A stretch of 64,000 bases of DNA. Source: Sipunculus nudus (taxonomy: Eukaryota > Annelida > Sipuncula > Golfingiida > Sipunculidae). The number at the start of each line of letters is the position of its first letter. Within the stretch, counting starts at the first letter, position 1. Made by a program: the position numbers and the translations under genes. A model generated the notes under the pieces. That model saw nothing but the letters and a program-made list of their open reading frames with translations, was not told where the DNA came from and ran no database searches. The stretch covers positions 58,846,019 through 58,910,018 of the forward strand of contig CM049306.1 of NCBI GenBank assembly GCA_026874595.1, written 5' to 3'. Positions 1 to 23,400 of this stretch are shown piece by piece.

Positions 1-99
1 TACATATACACCCTGGTTGTGACAAAGCTTTCTGACAGCACTTACAAATTTCCGCAGTCTCTGGGGAACAGCACTGCCAACATGAGTGTCTGTGTAGTG

Positions 100-343
100 A
101 AAACTGTTTATTTCCTTCCTTAACTGTTTTCTCACTTGATTTATTATGAGTCATTGAATCACATTTGCTTTGATCTTCTCAGTGTCTTAGAATGGATAAC
201 AAAACAAATGGATACATACAAAAAAACTGGGTACATGAACTCCTTAGATGCAAACCAGTATCTTAATGTCATCTAATGTAAGATTACTTTTCAAGATTGT
301 TCTTGTGATGAGCTCTGTATGGATTTTTCTCCTGTTTTTGTAA
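100..343 (-). terminator. PSMA5 3' UTR with two AATAAA poly(A) signals
   Basis: AATAAA hexamers on the minus strand fall at 140-145 and 107-112, about 200-235 nt past the stop. Either could direct cleavage near or below position 100. Which one is used, and the exact 3' end, cannot be told from sequence. Confidence 0.6.
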
Positions 344-11717
<11,374 letters not shown>

Positions 11718-11719
11718 TA

Positions 11720-13703
11720 CCGTAAAATCTCCACTTAAAACCGTGGTTTAATCAAGAAATTCAAAATCTTGAAATCAGGTTGATTTCCTGAAAGCACTGT
11801 GTGGTTTATACTAGAAGGGTTTCCTGAATATCTTCCTGACAGTCATCGTTTTTGGGTCGGCGAGTGGGCGATAATATTGCAACTTTCGAAGGCCGTTCTT
11901 AGCAGCAGTCTCGCATGTATGGGAGCCGTGTGTTAATGATTATTTACGATTATTTGTTATTTATAAATTAAAATATTGCTGATTAGTTTTCGTGTGATAT
12001 ATAACTTGTTATAAAATCTTGGTAATTGTTACCAAATAATACGTTTACAACAACCCTGCTGTAACACACAGCGGCCTAACTGCTTTAAATGCGGCGGTAT
12101 CCAGGACTCTGGATACCGCCGAATAAAAAGCTTCAGAGTAAACTGGAGAACTTCAAACCCTTGTCGGAAAAAACTTGTGTAAATTCAAAAAATGCGTTTA
12201 TGACAAGGAAACTTTAAGTTATCTAAGGGAGATATAGTACTTTATTCGAATGACCATGAAATTCAGCTAAATATTATGTTTTAGTCTGTAAACAAGACTC
12301 ACTTTAAAACTTTGCAATCCTTGCGCTTGAAACTGTCTCAGAATCTGAAACAATGAACTGCGTGACCTTTGCTCGCTGAGCCAACAAGGCCCGTTACCAC
12401 TGGTTACACAGGCGGCTGCCGGCCAGCTGTGGCTGGAGGGAAAACCCAGAGCAGACATCGTTCCCCGTGTATCACCGTTTATTAGGATAATACATATTCT
12501 TCTAATCAACATTTAAAGTGGACAAACACTGTCTAAGTGGAATGTTATATGAGTATTTGATAAGAATATCTTTATTTCTTAACGAATACAACATTTTCAG
12601 ACGAAATATAAGAATTTAATTGTCATGTGGAATGTCTCCAGTTTCCTCGAATCATCTTCTAGGGCTCTCGCACAGCGTAGCGTGGTAAGAGAGGACAGGT
12701 GCTAGGGCTAACAGCGGCCCACATCTTTGGGCATGGTCAAGCAAAATTGAAATAAAAGCCTACTATGAACCCATTTGCGGCATTATTTAGGAACGATTAT
12801 TTGTTTAAAACGTAAAATAAATAAAAAGCTGACATCGTAAAGAGTCACACAATGGCAGACGATCGTTTTAAAAATCAAGTTTGAGTGCCGCCATGTGCTG
12901 AAACGCCCCGGTATTCTGCTAAGAATATTTTGAACGGCTGTACGCGGTGGGTGGTAAACAGAACAGCCACCTATTTCGTTCCAGCGTGCCTTGCGCGAAC
13001 ACTGCCTTGACAAAATGGCTCCGCCCACGGAAACTTTTTTCAGGAAAAAAACTTGCTTACCCCGACTGGCCACTTTAATTTTACCTTAAAATCACTCGTT
13101 TTCAAGCGTCATGTTTCCTATACGTATGTATCTCAACAATATAACTTCAGTTAATTTGATATTTAGTTAAGGTGACCAGCAATGTTTTCAAACGAACCAG
13201 CAAATTGTAACATGGAGCGATGTCCACGTACGATGTGACGATGATAATACCGAAGTAACCGGTATGAAAATGATTTGAATCTTCCGGATGGAATCTGATG
13301 GATCAGCAGAATATTTCTTCCAAAATATAATGACAAATCAGTAGCAAACAAGAATACGGCACGGAATATAAAATCTGTATAAACAGGCAGAGGTTCACCG
13401 GCCCTTGCGTCTTCCCAAACTTCATGCTTGAGTGACCCTGCAAAAAAGCCTTATGATGTGTTTAAATAAAATGCCCAAGGAATTTTAAAGTGGACAGGAA
13501 TGGCCGAGCCGCAACCTTCGTTTGTTCATTTCTAGATGATAGCTTGATTGTGTCTTTTGTCAAATCATTCCGTAGCGAAAGTTGGTGCAGTTTTAAAGGG
13601 GGGTTTTTAGTATTTGAGCCCCTCGCGGGGTCTCACCTGGAATTTCGGCGAAGTCTGGGTGCGGTTTTAATCGGAAGTGCGGTTTTAAGTGGAGATTTTA
13701 CGG
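11720..13703. mobile_element. Tc1/mariner-like non-autonomous element, 1984 bp
   Basis: Perfect 24-bp terminal inverted repeats at 11720-11743 and 13680-13703 start CCGTAAAATCTCC. Each is flanked by TA (11718-11719 and 13704-13705), the Tc1/mariner target duplication. An extra GCGGTTTTAA half-repeat sits just inside the right end. No transposase frame survives. Contains the hairpin at 12092-12121. Placed 1.3 kb upstream of the PSMA5 start codon. Confidence 0.8.
12092..12121. repeat. Perfect 13-bp stem hairpin
   Basis: CGGCGGTATCCAG, a GACT loop, then the exact complement. It lies inside the Tc1-like element. It is strikingly GC-rich for its surroundings. Function unknown; it may be internal structure of the transposon. 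Confidence 0.85.
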
Positions 13704-13705
13704 TA

Positions 13706-14123
13706 ATCACTTTCGGGTTTATTTAGCGTTAATTAAGCATCGACACCATTATTTCTATTCTTTCAATTATGAAACCTTTGTTTGTTCTTACGCGTTTGTT
13801 TAGCGTGTGTTTTTGTTTTTGCAACCAGGCTACTATTAATTAAGCACCGACACCATTCAGTCGTGTCAATCAACATCAGAATTTAATGGCGTCTTTGATG
13901 ATAACTTTGTTCCATTGCAATGAAAGAATATGTACAACTTATACAACTCACGAGGCGAATTTGGTTAACATTTTCTTTCCATCCATCACATATATTACAT
14001 TAGTAGATGAGTACCGTCGCCGCCTGTAAGACCCCATCTTCTTGCAACCATGCTTTGCCAACACAAGCATACGAGGTCACGTGAAGGGGTCGCAGGAAGG
14101 TGCCCTCTTCGTGCGACCCCCAC
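13706..14123. repeat. Intergenic stretch with a 25-bp direct repeat and part of a dispersed repeat
   Basis: A TTAATTAAGCAYCGACACCATT phrase occurs twice (about 13730 and 13837). From about 14060 to 14123 the sequence is the reverse complement of a segment at about 46228-46303. The two share GGTCGCAGGAAGG and CTTCGTGCGACC type phrases. This repeat is the insertion target of the element at 14134. Confidence 0.6.
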
Positions 14124-14133
14124 CCCCCCGGTC

Positions 14134-15756
14134 GGTCCCTCGAAACACCCAAAACACCGTGTTTTGGGTATACTATGACGAAACACCGCGAAACACCTAT
14201 TATCTCTCAAAGGAGAGGGAAAATATTAATTCCAGAGTATTAATTGTCACTTAAGTGGTATACCTGTACAATTTTGTCGGTTAATTCTTTAAAATAAAAT
14301 CACACGGGAGTGTTTAGTGATACGGTCGGCATGTTCAGTTCAAACTGTCACTCATTAATTGCAGGTCAAAGCGTTATCTCAGCCAAACTCGTTCACGCTT
14401 ACCGTCATGCTTGATTGAACCAAACTCACTCACGCAAACATATCGCCTTTGATATATTTACACAAGGGTTAATTAACTATAAAGAGAATATACAACTACC
14501 AAACAACTCAACCGCTAATCAACTAAGTGTCAAGAGTGAAATTACCCTTGATCAGTTTGGCGATGTTAGATCATTTGCATTTGCAGGACATCCTGATTAG
14601 ATACAAACTGTAATATAATTTTGAGTGCAATCGGTGCGTGACATGTCCCCTAAATGAACCTTTTTGATTTATTGATGAGAAACAAATATGGACAAAAGCT
14701 TTTTAACATTTAAAACCATATACTTCGTTTGGTTTTTTATTTAAAAAAAATGATATGATCCACGAATCACAAAGGTGATATATATATAGAACAATATTAT
14801 ATAAGTCTTACTAATATTAATAATAACGTTTATATAGAAGATGATGGTAAAGATTTATACTGCAATTATTACAACATTATAATTTTAATATTAGGATTAT
14901 TCATTGGTAACGCAAATTTCTATCCATTTAATATCAAATAATGCTAGTATTATTTTACTTATGTTAATAATGACATGTGTATAAGAAAATGGTTAAAAAT
15001 GATAGTAAAGATTAATACGATAATAATTACAACATTTAAGGTATGGTAACATTGGTAATGAAATAATAATGTTCACTGATTAGAAATTAATAATAATAAT
15101 AATAATAATATTAATAATAATAATAATAAAAATAGTAAGGTTGTCATGTAATTTGCTGTTCTGTCCATTTAATGTCTTTCTGTATGTCAACTGATGTGCA
15201 AAAAATGTTTACTGAGCAGAGTGGCTATTCGTTATCAACAACTCTTAATGAAGAGATTAAAGAAAATGTACGTATGTCTTTGTTCAGTATTCTATTTAAT
15301 TTATGATTATGAAAATGTTTCATTGACACATGAATATTAATAATAATAATCACAATTACAAAAAGGGACACCTTGACGAAAGTGTAAAAAAGTTACCAAA
15401 ACCAAATACACAGAAATAAAATCTAAAATATTCATTGATAAATGATCAGAAGCCCAAAATCAAAATTTGATCACCCAAAACACCGTTCAGAATCGTTTAT
15501 GACAGCTCCGCCAGGGGGCAGTAGCATAAATATGAATATGGCCGCATTGAACTGAACATGCCGACCGTATCACTAAACACTCCCGTGTGATTTTATTTTA
15601 AAGAATTAACCCCCAAAATTGTACAGGTATACCACTTAAGTGACAATTAATACTCTGGAATTAATATTTTCCCTCTCCTTTGAGAGATAATAGGTGTTTC
15701 GCGGTGTTTCGTCATAGTATACCCAAAACACGGTGTTTTGGGTGTTTCGAGGGACC
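14134..15756. mobile_element. Mutator-like (MULE) non-autonomous transposon with 210-bp TIRs
   Basis: Terminal inverted repeats 14134-14343 and 15547-15756 are 210 bp each and nearly identical. I see only a 2-base difference near a GGTTAATTC stretch. They begin GGTCCCTCGAAACACCC. The 10-bp direct repeat CCCCCCGGTC flanks both sides (14124-14133 and 15757-15766). Long TIRs with a 9-10-bp target duplication are the signature of the Mutator superfamily. The interior (1.2 kb) is AT-rich with an (ATT)n tract near 15090-15128 and no transposase. Near-identity of the TIRs suggests a relatively recent insertion. Confidence 0.85.
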
Positions 15757-15766
15757 CCCCCCGGTC

Positions 15767-16337
15767 GCAGGAAGGTCTGCCAAAAAAGTTACCACATATA
15801 ATGATATATCACATCCCACTTATTTCACAATTCGTAAGTCTATTCGTAACTGGGTATTCTACAGTCAGGCACGAAACAATTGACAGGTAAAGTCTGCCAA
15901 AGTGAAGAAAAATAGTAAACTTCTTATTTGACTGGCCGTGACGGCGGTTGTTTGTGATGTTCTCTTGTTCCTGTAATATCGCCCACCCGGCGACAACACA
16001 AGTGTTTGTTTTCATATTAGATCTAATACTTCGGGCCTGTAGGAAATGCACTTGTTCGTTCATGAAATACAAACTGACAATTTGTGTACATGCCCAACCG
16101 ACAACATGTCTCACCTTATAGACAATGAATTATCTGCTGAAGATAAAAGCTTCTGTCAGAGCGTGTTGCGCCGAGTGATGGTGACTGTTCACTTTGTACG
16201 TTGGGTACGGACTAAAATCCAGATGTCGGGAGTCGGATATTGGTTGTCACACAAAGTACCATATGCATGAAGTATATTTTTTTTGTATTTATAAGTGTGT
16301 ACACACGTTTACATGATGATGTGTTTTAAATGAAATC
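15767..16337. other. Intergenic sequence right of the MULE
   Basis: The first about 30 bases continue the interrupted dispersed repeat (GCAGGAAGGTCTGCC). I see nothing else that can be supported; open frames on both strands look like chance. Confidence 0.5.
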
Positions 16338-17244
16338 AGGGTTGGTAAGTTTTAGCAATTTAGGCAGGAAGGTTTTAACCATAGGTTTTAACCTGGTTAA
16401 AACTGCCCCGCCTAAAACAGGTTTATGCTCACTCACTACGCTCCTGCACAAAAGACAGAAAATGAAGATTGTTGTAAAGGGCCCCGTGGGCCAGTTAATA
16501 AATTTTATTAAATTACAATCAAAGAACAGAGGGTTAATCAATGACTAAATTTCCCTTTGTTGATTATGAATGACAATAATAAATGCATGGTGGGGCCGAA
16601 TCGCCACAGGCTGCTGAACGCAGTAAGCAGCCCCCCCCCCCCCCCCCACCAAGCACCAGAGGAGACGGGGAGAAAGAAGGGCAGGGTGCCACCAGCAATA
16701 AGTTGGGAAAACTGTAAAACCAAAATTAATCAACATACATAAATAAGAAAAATACTTAACGGAATTGAGAACGTGCCTAAATAAGCAAAATTTGCTGTAT
16801 TGTATACAATGACAAGCAATGCTACAGACTAGATCAAATAATTGAAAACAGAATCGGTATGACTAAATATATACACAGTTGAACTCACTCGAGATCACAA
16901 CTAGTCTAATCCTAACCTCTATAATTATGAGTATATATGTATATACAAATTAGCAGTTAATGCAGCAGCTACCCACTTGGGATCACTACTTGACATAAGG
17001 CAAAATAGGAGCCATAACTGACAAAATCTTACAATGGTACACACTTGAGATTAATTCCTACTCAAAATATATCAAGCAAATGTATATAACATACAAAGAT
17101 ATATCTTTGTATAGCAGGTTAATAAACACTCAGATCCAGAATATTATATAGCAAAGCACAAGATGCTCACATGAGTTACTCTGCAATGCTCCAGATATAG
17201 TAAGAGTATAAATATACACTAGCTATTAGCATCAAAATATCTCT

Positions 17245-17715
17245 TGGAAGCAGAAATACAAATGCCCACTTGGGATATCAGATGCTCAACCTAGAAATTT
17301 TAAGTGAAAATTGTAAACAATATATAGAATTGAGATGTTATGAAATAAGCTAACAATCAGAAGCAAAAATACAAATGCCCACTTGGGATATTGTATTATC
17401 ACTTGCTCAACCTGAAAAATTCTAAGCGAAAATGGTATACAATATATAGAATTGAGATGATATAAAATAGCTAACAGTTGGAAGCAACGATTCAAATGCC
17501 CGCTTGGAATATTGTACTATTACATGTTCAACCATGAAATTGGTATATAAAATAAGATGTACACAATTAGAAGCAGCAATACTAATGCCAACATGGGATA
17601 TTGTACTATTACTTAGTTCGACCTAGAAAAATCAAAGTGATAATGGTATAAACATATATAATTGAAAAGAAACAAAGGGAAGCAACAATACAAATGCCCA
17701 CTTGGGATATTGTAC
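17245..17715. repeat. Tandem repeat, period about 90-120 bp, about 5 units
   Basis: The phrase AAATGCCCACTTGGGATAT recurs at about 17261, 17373, 17493, 17583 and 17690. Each is followed by a CTCAACCT-like phrase and an AATATATAGAATTGAG-like phrase. The array abuts the 3' end of the tyrosine recombinase frame of the DIRS-like element (on the minus strand), so it may belong to that element's 3' region. A related ACCCACTTGGGAT phrase lies at about 16972. Confidence 0.75.
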
Positions 17716-17767
17716 CATTACTTTGGTCAACCTGAAGAACAACTAAAGAGGCATTTGTACTAAACCA

Positions 17768-18662
17768 TTATTGCGACAAGTGAAGTCTTATATACTTATG
17801 AAATGCGTTGGAATTCCATCTTCCTAGGTGTCGGATTTGGGCATCAGTTTTCCCTGCTGCGGCTGCCTCAGTTGCAGCACCTATTCGGAAGCTGTGACCT
17901 TTAAATTTGTTATAATCTAAACTACAAAACTTGAGATCACCTGCAAGCTGTGCATTGAAAGTGGCTCTTGAGATGGGTATACCATCAGGCCCACTAAACA
18001 ATGGTCCTGAAACACTACCTCGCAACACCAAAAATTTTGAGAGACATTGGACTGGGCAGTAAGGTGGATTTTGCGCATGTAAAACCACAAGCTAAATTTG
18101 CCCAGTGTAATTGTTTTTTGAGTATTTCAGAGTTAATGTAGCCTTTTGCGACTGGCTGATGACAGACACATCAGACCACTGTACAACTTTGACCCAATCT
18201 GCTTTGCATCGGGGAATCAACTCGCCAACGCGGAAAAATCCATGAAAACAACACAAGTACAGAGCTTTGAAAAGAGCCCGTCGGTAAGCAGAATGAGTCG
18301 TAAAGCAAAGGGCACCGGCCAGACGGATGTCAGCCTGCCTAGATAATTTCCTTGCGCCCAACAATAGACGCCGAATAGCTTCGGTATTGGTAGGGTCAGG
18401 TAGGTTGGCAACTTTGTGCGGCCATGATAAGGCAGATGCCATAGCTGCAAGAGAACTGCCCGAAAGCCCAGAGAGAAAACACTCACTAAAAAAAAAGGAA
18501 TATAGTGAGACTGGAAACAGGGAGAGCTGCCCATTCCGAGTGACCTTGACGTGCATAGAAAGCATGAAGTTTATCCCACACACCCTGATAAGTTCTCTTT
18601 GTTTGAGTAGACAAACTACAACGAATAAGGTGCTGGCCAGCAGCCATCAAGGAAGTGTACTC
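17768..18662 (-). pseudogene. DIRS-type tyrosine recombinase, degraded
   Basis: Integrase step of a DIRS-like retrotransposon (site-specific recombination of a circular cDNA, instead of a DDE integrase). Reading the minus strand there is an N-terminal SAM-like part (STQTKRTYQGVWDKLHAFYA), then FFRVGEL with the first catalytic Arg, then GHSFRIGAAT (HxxR), HLGRW and the KYIR tyrosine. All core residues are visible. It is broken: an in-frame TAG at 18092-18094 and a frameshift near 18540. It follows the RNase H part directly, the usual DIRS gene order. Confidence 0.85.
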
Positions 18663-19434
18663 GGGACAGGTGGAATTGTTGTTGCCTGAGGATCCGCCAT
18701 GGGAGCCAGCTCTCTGAAACGCACCATCTGCAAGCGAGAAAGAGAATCAGCTATGCCGTTTGAAACACCAGCAAGATGTTCAGCCCTGAAATGAATATTA
18801 AATTTCATCGCTGCGATCACAAGGCGTCTAACCAACTGCATGGTCGGCTTATGAGGTGTTGACTGCTTATTGATAATAAAAACAAGAGCTTGATTGTCAC
18901 ACATTAAGCGGATACGTTTGTTTGACAGTTTAGAACCCCAAATTTCCAGGGCTATCACAATTGGATAGAGTTCTAGTGTGACAATGTTAAAGTTGCGCCA
19001 ACTGGCTGGCCAAGACCAAGCAAACCAATTATTTTGAAAAATAGCCCCATAACCTATGCCTTGTGAAGCATCTGTAAATAGCTGAAGATTTGCATTAGAA
19101 AGCCACATGTCATCCAAGAAAAATGATTTGCCATTAAAATTTTCTAAGAAACTGAGCCACAAAACCAGGTCTAATTTGATTTCTTTTGTGAGGCGAACAT
19201 GATGAAGCATCTTCCTGATACCACAAGTACGGTCCACCAAGCGCCGAAGGAAAGCTCTTCCTGGAATGATAACAGAACATGCAAAATTGAGGAAGCCAAT
19301 AACCGATTGGAGTTGCCTTAACGTAACTTTCTCTTTCCCTAATAAGAATTGGATTTGTACCCTGGCCTTCACTTATTTTTCCAGGGGTAACCTAGAACAC
19401 TGTTGAACAATATCAAATTCAATGCCTAAAAATG
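18663..19434 (-). pseudogene. DIRS-type RNase H domain and RT thumb, degraded
   Basis: RNA-strand removal activity of the retroelement polyprotein. Visible on the minus strand: LRQLQSVIGFLNFACSVIIP (connection segment), LFTDASQGIGYGAIF (first Asp), LELYPIVIALEIWG (Glu), MCDNQALVFIINKQ (second Asp), and AGVSNGIADSLSR (last Asp). All four RNase H acidic positions are present. A stop at about 19373 and a frameshift near 19440 separate it from the RT fingers and palm. Confidence 0.85.
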
Positions 19435-19800
19435 TCAAGACTTGACTATAGGACCTTCAGTTTTTTCGTGAGCAATAGGAACCTTGATATCTGCACACAT
19501 TGATAAAAAACTCTGCAACATAATATTACATACCTCTGCAGATTCACCAATAAACAAAAAATCATCTAGCACATGAATAATTCTATCCGAATGGACTATT
19601 TTACGAGCGGCAAATTCAAGAGAAGTACTGAACATTTCAAATAATTGACAGGAAGATGAACAACCCATAGGTAAACATCTGTCAAAGTAAAATTGGTCAC
19701 GCCATTTGAAACCTAAAAGGTGGTAATCATTAGGTGAGATCGGAAGGAGACGAAAAGCAGATTCAATGTCAGTTTTTGCTAAAAAAAAAAAGCTAACAGG
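19435..19800 (-). pseudogene. DIRS-type reverse transcriptase palm fragment
   Basis: On the minus strand KTDIESAFRLLPISPNDY (palm motif A), LLGFKWRDQFYFDRCLPMG (motif B region), then HVLDDFLFIG, the LDDF form of the RT catalytic YxDD box found in DIRS elements. Upstream of 19800 (the element's 5' side) poly-T runs and lost frame end the similarity. No gag-like frame is visible. Confidence 0.85.
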
Positions 19801-20425
19801 CCCAATTTAAAAAAAAAATCAATCTTTTGCTTTTTGCCATTTGAAGCTACAGGCAAACAGAACATGATATGTTAGTGAGACTACAGTATAAATGACTATT
19901 CATCAGTGTAGATGGAACAACCTTTTAAATTAGGGAAACCTTCTTTCGCATATATAACAAAATTTAATTAATCCCTTGTGATCAAAAAGCCAATCAAAGT
20001 ATCTGATTATAAGCTTACAGTATGAGCATTCTTTTATAAATTAGCAGTAATGGCAGTAATGGGCGGAGGTGGGAGACCGCAGAACATGATTTGGGGATAC
20101 CAGCTATAAAACTGTCAGAGAACGGTGTTCATATGGAAAACCTGAACTAGTGTTGTATTCATTTGTTGCTTTTTTGTATCATGGTTAAATTTATTTAGTT
20201 TGAATGAAGTGTTCCTCACTTTTAATTTTTTGAGCATATTTTTTTAATGTTTTAAGCTGTGTAACAATAAAACATTGTTAAACTGCAAGTCATAGGTAAG
20301 GGTATGTAAGGTTTAAGGCAGTTAAAGGCAGTTTAGGCAAGTTATAACCTATTTTAGGTAGTTAAAGACAGGTTTTAGGCTTTGCCCGGCCGAAAACAAG
20401 TTCTGGGCAGCCTAAAACCCAACCC

Positions 20426-23400
20426 GGAATGTAATAATAGGGCTTGTTTGGGGAGCTAGTAACTGATCTATTTTTTTTTTTTTTTTTACAAAATACATAA
20501 ATATTACACAGATCGACTGAGCGGAAATGCTTCACTTATTTAGACCTACATTTTTTATACAGTTATATCAATAATACGTACGTGTTTTATCTCACGCTAT
20601 AAGGTTATTATATGGATGACGATAAAACTTTCCCAGCAATATCGTCCGAAACCCGGTCCTATACTTCCCCAAATCGGATTTTATTATACGTTTTTATTTA
20701 TTTAAGTGTTTGACTTAACGTGCTCCACGTGTGCATGTTTACCATAACAAATTAAGACAGCTAGCTTGACAAGAAGTCCAATATATATCTTGCGCATGAG
20801 CAACGACTCCTAAACAAGGAGAAGAAACCGAAGAGAAGAAATATCGGATGGAAACTTGAAACGCTTGATTATGGAAGGTACGCGGTACGGCCACCAGGTG
20901 ACGTGCTCGCTATGTTTATATGTTTTGCTCCACTGGTCGTGCCCGCTGCAAGCTATATTCCAATTGTGCACAGGAGAAAGAAATCAGTTTGAGAACGAAA
21001 TATACACAGTTATCATAATGTTTTAATGAAAAAAAACCCATTATACCTAATGTATATTTAGCATGCATCGTATGTAAATAGGCCACCTTAAGAACCATTA
21101 ATGGTGTCAATTATATTTCCTGCGGGATAAAATAATGCAAAAAAGGAAGGGGGATTTCATAATTTCATTATTTATATCGTTTAATTAAAAATTTGCAAAT
21201 GAAATGACCATAAACACAAGTTTACTCAGCTGGGAAAGGTTTATAGTATGAATTAAGAGATTTAAAATTATCTAAATTATACTCGTTATACTTTGCATAC
21301 TTTGTAATTTGAGTTTTTATCATTAAATTTGTAGATTAATATTATTTATATTTAGTACGTGTGTTTGTTTATACACATTCGTGCATAACTTACACTGAAA
21401 ACGCACGATCTTTCATCCAACATCCGACTTTCGACATCAAAGTTTTAGACTGTCTGTGCATTGACTGGTACCCAACGAGCCCGCTTTGAACCTGTTTGGA
21501 AGGTCGTAGTTAGGTTTTTCACAGTGCTGGGTACCACATAGGTGGATCCAGAGGGGGGTACCGGGGGCATGTGACTCCCCTTCAGCCTTCCATTTTTTTG
21601 CTGCTTTGCATTCTCCGTCCACCCCTTTCAGTCAATTAGAATTGCCTATATAAATGTCATAAGAGATCAATTTAAAGTTATATCAAGTTTATCCCCTCCC
21701 TCACCATTTCCCCCATATTATCCCCCTGTTTCAGCCATTCTCATGTTAAGGGACTCAAAGCAGCCCAGTGGCTGGAAAGGTAGGGTTACATCTTGGTCAA
21801 TGATTCTTCACTACAATACATTTTGTTTCAGTTTATATTAGGCCTACAACATGTAATTTGTAACATTGTATTTGTGATAACGTACGTTAACGTACGTATT
21901 TTAACATAAATTAAGTTTCTCTGTAAAAATGACTTCTTTAAATTGAAGTTTTTTTTTTATTATTGAAAAAAATATCATTGTACCTAGGTCCGCACAGCCC
22001 TACCTCTTCAGAATGGAAGAGCCCCCTTGTTATTGCATGCATGTACACATAAATATCTGTTGTGTCTACCTCTGTTTATACCAGTCTCTGGTTAGTGTTT
22101 AAAAAGTTACACCAGCTTACCGTCTGGTATCGCCCCTTGGTGACCATACTTGGTACTACGCCAATGTAAATGTGCTCCAATAAATCAGTCATGGACATAT
22201 CAGTCTTCTGGCTTCATTTACAACAACATAAGCAAATATAGCAATATCTACATTAATAAAACAAAAACTATATATATACCTATGCCAAGACACAGTGGAA
22301 CAGTAATATTTTATTTATTTGTGTGTGTAATTTTTATGTATCGAATAAAGTTATTGGGTACATTCTGTATCTTACAAGATCATTATATGATTCCATTCTG
22401 CTACGCCAGTTAAGTGCTCATAACCTTTATTCTTGGCATATATTACTTGTTTTTTTTCCTTGGGGTTGGGTTAATCTTTGTTTGAATCTCTGCACGTGAA
22501 TTCATTAAAAATCAATGAATATAATTGTTATTAAATTAAATAGATGATGTCTGCATATGTGGAGTTTGAGGAATGATTGCCTGATAAATGGAAATTTTTC
22601 TGCATTTATGATTTATTAAACAGCATTGTTGGATAAAATTTGCAATCTTGCTTCCTCCTACAAATATCGCCTGTGAAAAATGAAAATGATGGAGCTTTAA
22701 TTTATGCAAAAGACTTAATTGTGGCCAAGTTAATCGCAGATTTGGATCTGGTGGTTAAAAGTAATGACCATGGTTTCTTATTAGAGGAGGGTACTGAAAG
22801 GAGGAAGTTGGCAAGATGGTTAAAACCCTTTGACCACACGAAATATAATTATAAAAAAAGAAATTTTGTAAAAGAAATGGTTCAATTTTACTGAACTATC
22901 GAGCCTCCTGTGTCCACTGTCCACTCTCCCTGGCTATTATTCTCTATCTTTTACAGCCAGCAAAATTCCCTATAAGTCTGCCTCAAAGTATATGCAAGTT
23001 GCTTAATTGTATATTATTTTGGTCAAATATGCGTTTTACGTAAACGTTTAGACATTTTAATTATTACTGATATACATTTTATCATTAATATTGTAAGAAC
23101 ATCATAGGAGGGGAGAAACTCTATGTCAACTTAGGTGTTAACAAGTTTAATAGTTCCTCCAATTTTGTAGTTTTTGAATATTAAAGAAATTATCATATCT
23201 ATTGTCATCACTTATAACAAAACCAAAAAAAAAATGAACTTATTCAAAATTGTGTCGGGCCGAGTTGATATGGAGAGCAGTGGCGGATACAAGGGGGGGG
23301 GGCACTAGGCCCGGGCCCCCCTTTTTTCCATCAAGCAGGGAACTTAATTATTAGACTGAGGCTATTTTACCGGTACAGGTAAAATAGCCTATTATATACA

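Larger units (their letters stand above)
16338..20425 (-). mobile_element. DIRS-like tyrosine-recombinase retrotransposon region with weak inverted flanks
   Basis: The decayed RT, RNase H and YR genes (17768-19800) sit between short AT/GGC-rich flanks that are imperfectly inverted. GGGTTGGTAAGTTTTAG lies near 16340. On the other side CTAAAACCCAACCC lies near 20415. Multiple TTTTAGGC/GCCTAAAA phrases occur inside both. Such flanks could be the element's inverted terminal repeats. A second possibility is that they are ends of an unrelated transposon. The outer borders are uncertain; the core is not. Confidence 0.45.

Noticed and set aside
16330-16742. Overlapping open frames on both strands near a poly-C run
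   Set aside because: No family resemblance and low-complexity translations (poly-Pro, poly-Gly).
22640-22894. 84-codon plus-strand open frame rich in Lys/Asp
   Set aside because: No recognisable domain, no splice or promoter support. Mentioned in the noncoding entry only.
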